Assembly (NCBI GenBank): GCA_039767595.1
Contig: JBDNBY010000152.1
Span: 1 to 12,367, forward strand
Source: JBDNBY01 sp039767595
Lineage (GTDB): Bacteria > Pseudomonadota > Alphaproteobacteria > Rhodobacterales > Rhodobacteraceae
Length of the DNA stretch: 12,367 nucleotides
Reading direction: 5' to 3'
The notes under the pieces: model-generated
Database searches by the model: none
What the model saw: only the letters and a program-made list of their open reading frames with translations
What the model was told of the DNA's origin: nothing
Position numbers and translations under genes: made by a program
Shown: positions 7,258 to 12,367 of the stretch, piece after piece
Position numbering within the stretch: the first letter of the stretch is position 1
Layout: each line of letters opens with the position of its first letter

Positions 7258-7266
7258 GGCCTCCTG
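7258..7266 (-). promoter_or_regulatory. Ribosome binding site that fixes the ssb start
   Basis: The minus strand reads GCAGGAGGCCCAACATG: a full AGGAGG six bases before the ATG at 7253. It lies inside the longer reading frame starting at 7301, so it argues against that upstream start. The rest of the gap to 7352 should hold the ssb promoter; a TTGACC (7296-7301) could be a -35 box but I see no convincing -10 partner. Confidence 0.75.
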
Positions 7267-7352
7267 CATATGTCTACCCATCCTCTACCCAATTCGGTCA
7301 AAGATGAAAAGTTCTCAGTTCACCGCGCCGTCATTAGTTTCGCACAACAACC

Positions 7353-7388
7353 TTAAAAAAGACTAAAGGCCCACGATGGGGCCTTTAG
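7353..7388 (-). terminator. Intrinsic terminator of the ABC transporter operon
   Basis: A perfect 10-bp inverted repeat, CTAAAGGCCC (7363-7372) and GGGCCTTTAG (7379-7388) with a 6-base loop, lies 4 bp after the stop of the ATPase gene. On the minus strand the hairpin is followed by a run of six T (7355-7360). The plus strand has no T run after the stem, so termination is one-directional. Confidence 0.9.
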
Positions 7389-7392
7389 GTTC

Positions 7393-9483
7393 CTATTCTG
7401 CAGCGATTTTGATCACCGGCTCCATCCGTTTGAGGATATCCTCGGCCAAATGGCATTTCACCTGATGGCCATCGCCTAGATCGCGGATGGGGGGGATTTC
7501 ACTCTCGCACAGTGCGCTGTCGGCTTGTGCCTTCCAACGGCACCGCGTTTGGAAGGGGCACCCTGACGGTGGGTTCATCGCAGAGGGCACATCCCCCTCA
7601 AGGACGATATGCTGTTTCTCGATTCTCGTATCCGCGATTGGCACGGCAGACAACAGCGCCTCGGTATACGGGTGATAGGGCGGGGCAAACACTTGGTCCG
7701 TTGTGCCCAGCTCGACCACATGGCCAAGATACATCACCATCACACGATCCGATAGATAGCGGACGATAGACAAGTCGTGGGAAATAAACAGCAATGTCGT
7801 TTTTTCATTGCGCTGAATTTCCATCAAAAGATCCGTAACAGCGGCCTGAACGGACACGTCTAGCGCCGACACAGGCTCGTCCGCGACAACAATCCGTGCG
7901 CCGCCGGCAAAGGCGCGGGCGATGCCGACACGCTGTTTTTGGCCGCCCGAGAGCTGTCTTGGCATCCGCTCGGCAAAGGCGCGCGGGAGTTTTACCAGAT
8001 CTAAGAGTTCAAGCATCCGCTGACGGCGATCTGCCTCTGTTTTGCCGATCTTAAAGATTTCCAGCGCGCGCATAATCTGGCGCCCGACGCTCATGGATGG
8101 GTTGAGCGTATCAAATGGGTTTTGGAAGACCATCTGAATATCGGCGATGTCTTGGGTTTTGCGCGACTCAATCGGGGTGTTCTGGATCTCTTTCCCATCA
8201 AGCAAAATTTTGCCATCTGTGGCGGTCTCTAGCCCCATCAACACTTTGGCAAAGGTGGATTTACCGCAGCCAGATTCGCCAACAATTGCCAAAGTTTCAG
8301 ATTCGCGCGCCTCAAACGAGAGCGTTTCATTTGCTTTGACCGTTTTGATCGCACCGGATGAACCAAAGAGCGCATTGGCCGCCACTTTGTAATATTTGCG
8401 CAAGTTCTCCATTTTCAAAACAACGCGGCCCGGCTCGGTTTTCTCGCTGGTGATCGCGGCGGCGATGGGCGCGTTCCAATCAATGTCTTTGAACTTTAAA
8501 CAGCGTGTTTGATGGCGGTCATTGCCCTCGATATCAAACATTGGGATGGCGTCTGCATCACAGCGACCGGCCTCAAAATAATCGCAGCGCGGACCAAAGT
8601 TACAGCCATTTGGGCGCTCATGCGGTAAAGGGAAATTACCAGGGATCGCCACGAGGGGGCGCGAGTTTTTATCCGCGCCGGGCAATGGGATGGAACGAAA
8701 GAGAGCCTGTGTATAAGGGTGCTGCATTTCGTCAAACACATCCTTGATCGAGCCACGCTCGACCGCCTCGCCGGAATACATGACGCACAGGCGATCACAG
8801 GTTTCCATAACAAGGCCAAGGTTATGCGAAATAAAGAGCATGGATGTGCCGTACTTGCGACCCAAATCTTTGACCAATTCGACGACGGCGGCCTCAACGG
8901 TCACGTCAAGCGCGGTGGTCGGCTCATCAAGAATGAGCAGCGACGGCTTGGACATTAGCGCCATCGCGATCACGATACGCTGCTGTTGTCCACCAGAGAG
9001 TTGGTGCGGGAAGGATTTCAAAATCCGCTCAGGGTCGGGCAGTTTTACATCGTTGACCACCTCGAGGGCGCGCTGATAGGCGGCCTCTTTGCTGATGCCC
9101 TCGTGGATCATCGGCACTTCCATCAACTGCTTACCGATCTTCATCGCAGGGTTAAGAGAGGCCATCGGCTCTTGGTAGATCATCGCGATTTCATTGCCGC
9201 GAATATCGCGCAGCTCGTCAGCGCTCATTTGGCCCAAATCGCGGCCTTTGAACTTGATCGAGCCGCCAACGATTTTACCGTTTTTACCCAAATCCTGCAT
9301 GACGCCAAGCGCCACAGTGGATTTGCCACAGCCCGACTCGCCAACAAGGCCGACTGCCTCGCCCGGTTGGATTGAGACAGAGAAATCCATCACCGCTGGA
9401 ATTTCACGCAAGCGGGTGAAGAATGAAATCGAGAGGTTGTCAATTTCTAAAATCGGCCCGTCGTAATTTTCAATTTTCGACAT
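7393..9483 (-). CDS. ABC transporter ATPase, fused double DppD-DppF-like subunit
   Basis: Energises a peptide/opine/nickel-family importer; cytoplasmic, docked on the two permeases. The 696 residues are two complete nucleotide-binding domains in one chain, as in GsiA-type proteins, rather than separate DppD and DppF. Domain 1 (about 10-330): Walker A GESGCGKST (48-56), Q-loop Q104, signature LSGGQ (162-166), Walker B LLILDE (182-187), H-loop H220. Domain 2 (about 355-690): Walker A GESGCGKST (402-410), Q454, LSGGQ (511-515), VVADE (532-536), H569. Each half ends in the oligopeptide-type C-terminal region with four cysteines: C293, C300, C308, C328 in the first and C642, C648, C659, C677 in the second (positions approximate by one). 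AAAGGA 7 bases before the ATG supports the start. It is the last gene of the operon. Confidence 0.95.
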   Translation of the reverse strand: MSKIENYDGPILEIDNLSISFFTRLREIPAVMDFSVSIQPGEAVGLVGESGCGKSTVALGVMQDLGKNGKIVGGSIKFKGRDLGQMSADELRDIRGNEIAMIYQEPMASLNPAMKIGKQLMEVPMIHEGISKEAAYQRALEVVNDVKLPDPERILKSFPHQLSGGQQQRIVIAMALMSKPSLLILDEPTTALDVTVEAAVVELVKDLGRKYGTSMLFISHNLGLVMETCDRLCVMYSGEAVERGSIKDVFDEMQHPYTQALFRSIPLPGADKNSRPLVAIPGNFPLPHERPNGCNFGPRCDYFEAGRCDADAIPMFDIEGNDRHQTRCLKFKDIDWNAPIAAAITSEKTEPGRVVLKMENLRKYYKVAANALFGSSGAIKTVKANETLSFEARESETLAIVGESGCGKSTFAKVLMGLETATDGKILLDGKEIQNTPIESRKTQDIADIQMVFQNPFDTLNPSMSVGRQIMRALEIFKIGKTEADRRQRMLELLDLVKLPRAFAERMPRQLSGGQKQRVGIARAFAGGARIVVADEPVSALDVSVQAAVTDLLMEIQRNEKTTLLFISHDLSIVRYLSDRVMVMYLGHVVELGTTDQVFAPPYHPYTEALLSAVPIADTRIEKQHIVLEGDVPSAMNPPSGCPFQTRCRWKAQADSALCESEIPPIRDLGDGHQVKCHLAEDILKRMEPVIKIAAE

Positions 9484-9506
9484 ATTCGTATCCTTTCACT
9501 CCCTAT

Positions 9507-9541
9507 TGCCCTCTGGGGGCAGGGGCGCGCCCAAGGGCGCG
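9507..9541 (-). repeat. Two tandem GC-rich hairpins between permease and ATPase genes
   Basis: The 66-bp gap between the DppC-like and ATPase genes holds two small inverted repeats: TGCCC (9507-9511) with GGGCA (9517-9521), and CGCGCCC (9526-9532) with GGGCGCG (9535-9541). No T run follows, so they are not standard terminators. They may affect mRNA stability or spacing of translation; no function is proven. Confidence 0.45.
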
Positions 9542-9549
9542 ACCGGATG

Positions 9550-10743
9550 TTAATCTCTGAGGCTTTCTTCACGAAGCCCGTCGGCCAACAAGTTGAGGCC
9601 CAGCACCAATGACAGCAAGGCAAGCGCCGGCGGCAAAGGTGGGTGAGGATAGACCGACAACAGCTTGCGCCCTTCGTTGATGGTTGTGCCCCAATCTGGG
9701 CTCTCTGGTGGTAGGCCAAGGCCGAAAAAGCCCAGCGTTCCAAGCAAGATGGTCGTATACCCAATGCGCAAACAGAAATCGACGATCAGTGGACCCCGCG
9801 CGTTGGGCAGAATTTCCCATAGCATGATGTACCACGGGCCTTCGCCGCGGGTTTGCGCCGCTGCTACATAATCGCGCGTCTGAATGTCCATCGTCAGACC
9901 GCGCACAATCCGAAAGACCGTTGGGGAGTTGACAAAAACCACAGAGACGAACACCACCAACACGCCCGGAGGAATGTCAAAGAGGTCAATCGGCGTGAAC
10001 ATCGAGATCTTGGATCCGGACATGTTGATCAGCGACAGGTACACCCAGCCCATGATAAACAAGCTTGTGCCCACAAGTGCATTCCGTAGGGGCGGGCGTG
10101 TCCGATAGCGCGAGTTGAAGAGCACAATCACAAAGGCAATTGGGAAGATGAACAACACAACCGCCATATATTGCGGCAATCCGCTTTGCACGATTTCGGG
10201 CGTGACCAAGAGGTAAAACAACAAGATCACAGGGAAAGCGAGGATCAAGTTGGCCAAGAACGATAGGACTGTGTCCAACGCCTTGCCGAAATATCCCGCG
10301 GGTAGACCCAGCGTGATGCCCACCATAAACGCAAAGAGCGTGGCAAGCGGCGCAATGCGCACGACAATCCAGCTGCCGGCGATCATGCGACTAAACACAT
10401 CTCGCGAGAGCTTATCACCGCCCAATAGGTAATAGGGGTAAATCCCATCTTCGGCCGATGCAATCGGCGTTCCGGGCACTTTGTTTTTCATGCCGGACAT
10501 GATTTGAAGGGGTTCGTGCGTGACGATCCATCCAAATATCCCGAAATAAAAGCCAGTGAAGACCCAAAACATCACAAGGCCAAAACCGATCATGCCGACG
10601 GTGCTATCAAATAGCTTGCCATACATGCCGAGGCTGCGTTTGTACGTGAAGGACACTGTAAAGAGAACGACAAGCGAAATCCAAACAGGTAGAAATTGAT
10701 ACAGAATACGGGCAATAATCTCGCCCCATGACAGCGCTTCCAT
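9550..10743 (-). CDS. ABC transporter permease, DppC-like (enlarged)
   Basis: Inner-membrane permease subunit of the peptide/nickel-type importer, pairing with the DppB-like protein. The loop to the ATPase is visible as DYVAAAQTRGEG (291-302), the EAA region, followed by ILPNARGPLIVD and the family ending GFFGLGLPPESPDWGTTINEGR (338-359). GGDKLSRDVFSRMIAGS (108-124) is the conserved stretch after the periplasmic loop. At 397 residues it is about 100 longer than typical DppC. The extra length lies in an extended N-terminus (membrane segments near 15-33 and 51-73) and in an insertion at about 183-270 with hydrophobic segments near 191-209 and 222-240. The ATG at 10743 has GGGGG 5 bases upstream. 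It is 9 bp after the DppB-like gene. Confidence 0.92.
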   Translation of the reverse strand: MEALSWGEIIARILYQFLPVWISLVVLFTVSFTYKRSLGMYGKLFDSTVGMIGFGLVMFWVFTGFYFGIFGWIVTHEPLQIMSGMKNKVPGTPIASAEDGIYPYYLLGGDKLSRDVFSRMIAGSWIVVRIAPLATLFAFMVGITLGLPAGYFGKALDTVLSFLANLILAFPVILLFYLLVTPEIVQSGLPQYMAVVLFIFPIAFVIVLFNSRYRTRPPLRNALVGTSLFIMGWVYLSLINMSGSKISMFTPIDLFDIPPGVLVVFVSVVFVNSPTVFRIVRGLTMDIQTRDYVAAAQTRGEGPWYIMLWEILPNARGPLIVDFCLRIGYTTILLGTLGFFGLGLPPESPDWGTTINEGRKLLSVYPHPPLPPALALLSLVLGLNLLADGLREESLRD

Positions 10744-10752
10744 GATTGCCCC

Positions 10753-11799
10753 CTAGCTTACTTTGATGCGTGGATTGAGATACACATAGCCGATATCTGA
10801 TATCAACTGCGTCAACAGGACGACAAACACAGATACCACCGATACCCCTAAGAGCATTTCGATGTCGTTATTGCTGGCCGCTTGGACCAAGGTCCAGCCA
10901 AACCCTTTGTAGTTAAACAAAGTTTCAACAATCACGACACCGTTCAAGAGCCACGGAATTTGTAGCATGATCACAGTAAAGGGTGCGATCAAAGCGTTGC
11001 GCAAAGCGTGCCGCATCACGATATTTGAGAATTTCACACCCTTCAGGCGCGCTGTTCGAATGTATTGCGCGGTCATCACTTCGGCCATCGAGGCGCGTGT
11101 CATCCGTGCGATGTACCCCATGCCATAAAGGGCAATGGTCACAACGGGCAAAGTGAAGTTCTCAAAAGTGATGTTTTCCATCGCAGAGGTCGCCGTGCCT
11201 TTGAACCACTGCAATCCACCAGCCCGAGAGGCAAAAATAACGATCAAAATAACGCCAGACACATATTCAGGTGTCGCTGTGCTCAAAATCGAAAAGGTTG
11301 ACAAAGAGCGGTCCGTGCGACTGCCTTCGCGCATCCCAGCGAGAACACCAATAATCAAAGCGGAGATTACCATGATTGGGAACACCCATGCGATCAGTTT
11401 AAGCGTTTGATAGCCGCGCACAGATAAAATATTACTGACACTGTCTTTGAATACTGTCGATGTTCCCCAATCGCCTTGGAGGATACCGCAGTATTTCGGA
11501 GCGTCTGTTGGATCATTTCCTTGGCCAAAACAGCGGCCTCTGGTGATGCCATCTTGTCCTTCGATCACGTAGCCGGGCAACACACCAAGCCACTGGCCAT
11601 ACTTTACCATGGCGGGCTGAGCATAGCCGCGATTGTCGAGCCATGAGAGAACGGCCTCATCGGACATACGTTGGTTAACTTCTGTTTTCGCAAGCTTTTC
11701 CAAATTTGGAAATAGGTTGGTCATAACGAACACGATAAATGTAAGACACAGTGCCGTTAAGAGCATGACGCCTAGTCGTCTAAGGATAAATAATCCCAT
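10753..11799 (-). CDS. ABC transporter permease, DppB-like
   Basis: Inner-membrane permease subunit of the same importer, 348 residues, slightly long for DppB (about 310-340). The N-terminal segment FILRRLGVMLLTALCLTFIVF is the typical DppB opening. After a long periplasmic loop (about 30-130) the product has membrane segments near 133-155, 169-190, 215-235, 268-292 and 313-335. The EAA region that contacts the ATPase is YIRTARLKGV (246-255), followed by MRHALRNALIAP, and ends with the standard YVYLNPRIKVS. The periplasmic loop carries an insertion with two cysteines (C90, C104) just before the conserved LQGDWGTS. AGGGG 5 bases before the ATG supports the start. A terminator-like hairpin lies between it and the binding-protein gene. 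Confidence 0.94.
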   Translation of the reverse strand: MGLFILRRLGVMLLTALCLTFIVFVMTNLFPNLEKLAKTEVNQRMSDEAVLSWLDNRGYAQPAMVKYGQWLGVLPGYVIEGQDGITRGRCFGQGNDPTDAPKYCGILQGDWGTSTVFKDSVSNILSVRGYQTLKLIAWVFPIMVISALIIGVLAGMREGSRTDRSLSTFSILSTATPEYVSGVILIVIFASRAGGLQWFKGTATSAMENITFENFTLPVVTIALYGMGYIARMTRASMAEVMTAQYIRTARLKGVKFSNIVMRHALRNALIAPFTVIMLQIPWLLNGVVIVETLFNYKGFGWTLVQAASNNDIEMLLGVSVVSVFVVLLTQLISDIGYVYLNPRIKVS

Positions 11800-11840
11800 C
11801 TTAGCCCCTTGATTTGATTTTGCTAAGTTTCATTCGATCG

Positions 11841-11872
11841 AAAAAAAGGCCGAGAGGAATTTCCTCTCGGCC
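11841..11872 (-). terminator. Terminator-like hairpin after the binding-protein gene (likely partial termination)
   Basis: A perfect 10-bp stem GGCCGAGAGG (11848-11857) and CCTCTCGGCC (11863-11872) with a 5-base loop is followed on the minus strand by seven T (11841-11847). It lies 17 bp after the binding-protein stop and 41 bp before the DppB-like start. The downstream genes have no obvious separate promoter in this 90-bp gap, so it probably stops only a share of transcripts, giving more binding protein than permease. Confidence 0.87.
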
Positions 11873-11889
11873 CTACGTTTGAATGTAGC

Positions 11890-12367
11890 TTAAGCTGCTT
11901 TCGCCCACTTATAGATTTGTGGCAGATAGGCAATGTGCATATCTACATCAACAAATCCTGGTGCTGAGAAGCGATAGAGCGAGCGCCAGTATGGTTGGAT
12001 CGTCACCCCTTCGTCGACAACGATCGACTGAATTTTGCTCATGATTTCGCGACGCTTGTCTGCGTCTGCAATACCATTCGCTTGGTTCAAGAGGGCGTCG
12101 AACTCTGCATTTGACCAACCAAATTCGTTCCATGCCTCACCTGAGCGATACGCCAATGATAGAACTTGTACGCCAAGGGGGCGGTGGTTCCAGTTGGTGA
12201 TCGAGAACGGATATTTCACCCAGTCGTTCCAGAATGTTGAACCTGGCAGCAATGTCCGCTTCACTTTGATGCCCGCATCGCGCAACTGAGCGGCGACAGT
12301 GTCCGCTGTGTCACGGCGATAGCCGTCATCGATTGAGTGCAGCTCATGCTCAAAATCGCCCATGCCC
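11890..12367 (-). CDS. ABC transporter substrate-binding protein, family 5, C-terminal part
   Basis: Periplasmic ligand-binding component (SBP_bac_5, DppA/OppA-like) of the downstream importer. Only the last 158 or so residues are in the window; the frame stays open to the right edge, where the ATG at 12363 is an internal methionine, not the start. The fragment shows the late part of the family: AAQLRDAGIKVKRTLLPGSTFWNDW, then the ITNWNHRPLG stretch, the region around NAEFDALLNQANGIADADKRREIMSKIQSIVVDEGVTIQPYW, and the lobe-closing end IYKWAKAA. The order binding protein, DppB, DppC, ATPase is the usual one. The ligand cannot be told from this fragment; peptide, opine or another small solute are all possible. 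Confidence 0.9.
   Translation of the reverse strand, partial: GMGDFEHELHSIDDGYRRDTADTVAAQLRDAGIKVKRTLLPGSTFWNDWVKYPFSITNWNHRPLGVQVLSLAYRSGEAWNEFGWSNAEFDALLNQANGIADADKRREIMSKIQSIVVDEGVTIQPYWRSLYRFSAPGFVDVDMHIAYLPQIYKWAKAA

Noticed and set aside
7254..7301. Upstream 16-codon extension of ssb starting at 7301
   Set aside because: The perfect AGGAGG lies inside it, six bases before the ATG at 7253, and the SSB consensus begins at MAGSVNK.
7311..7321. GTTC-N3-GTTC upstream of ssb as a LexA (SOS) box
   Set aside because: The alphaproteobacterial LexA site is GTTC-N7-GTTC. Spacing of 3 puts the half-sites on different faces of the helix, so I do not call it.
12361..12363. ATG at 12363 as the start of a 157-residue protein
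   Set aside because: The frame is open to the window edge and the product aligns by eye with the late part of family 5 binding proteins, without a signal peptide.

Overview
The window looks like chromosomal DNA from an alphaproteobacterium, most likely a Rhodobacterales/Roseobacter-type bacterium. The evidence is the protein style: a short SSB ending in DDEIPF, an AroK-AroB pair, XerD next to a secreted alanine-rich protein, and a dipeptide-type ABC transporter with a fused double ATPase. Base composition is moderate, roughly half G+C by eye. Genes are packed tightly, with overlapping or abutting start and stop codons. I see no phage, insertion sequence, CRISPR array, tRNA or rRNA.

Layout. 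(1) 2-544 (+): the C-terminal part of a cytochrome P450 whose start lies left of the window. (2) 549-4462 (-): an apparent four-gene operon, in transcription order a 48-residue membrane peptide, a 512-residue secreted protein of unknown function, the tyrosine recombinase XerD, and a CNNM/CorB-type membrane protein (DUF21, paired CBS, CorC_HlyC). (3) 4550-6744 (+): shikimate kinase, 3-dehydroquinate synthase and a YbaK/ProX-type prolyl-tRNA editing protein, forming a compact operon divergent from the XerD group. The two operons share an 84-90 bp control region with overlapping promoter candidates. (4) 6741-7253 (-): single-stranded DNA-binding protein, convergent with the editing gene and sharing its TTAA stop. 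(5) 7353-12367 (-): a peptide/opine/nickel-family (Dpp/Opp-like) ABC importer in transcription order substrate-binding protein (partial, its start lies off the right edge), DppB-like permease, DppC-like permease, and a fused DppD-DppF-like ATPase, closed by a strong intrinsic terminator. A second terminator-like hairpin lies right after the binding-protein gene and probably makes it the most abundant transcript of the operon.

How they work together. The importer is a complete module apart from the missing N-terminus of its binding protein. AroK and AroB act in the same pathway (chorismate for aromatic amino acids). XerD resolves chromosome dimers at dif with XerC. The remaining neighbours (P450, CorB-like protein, editing protein, SSB) are linked by position rather than an obvious shared pathway.

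Most of the window is ordinary housekeeping and transport DNA, and I did not find a convincing new system. The least explained parts are the secreted 512-residue protein with the 48-residue membrane peptide translationally coupled in front of it, and the enlarged permeases of the ABC transporter.
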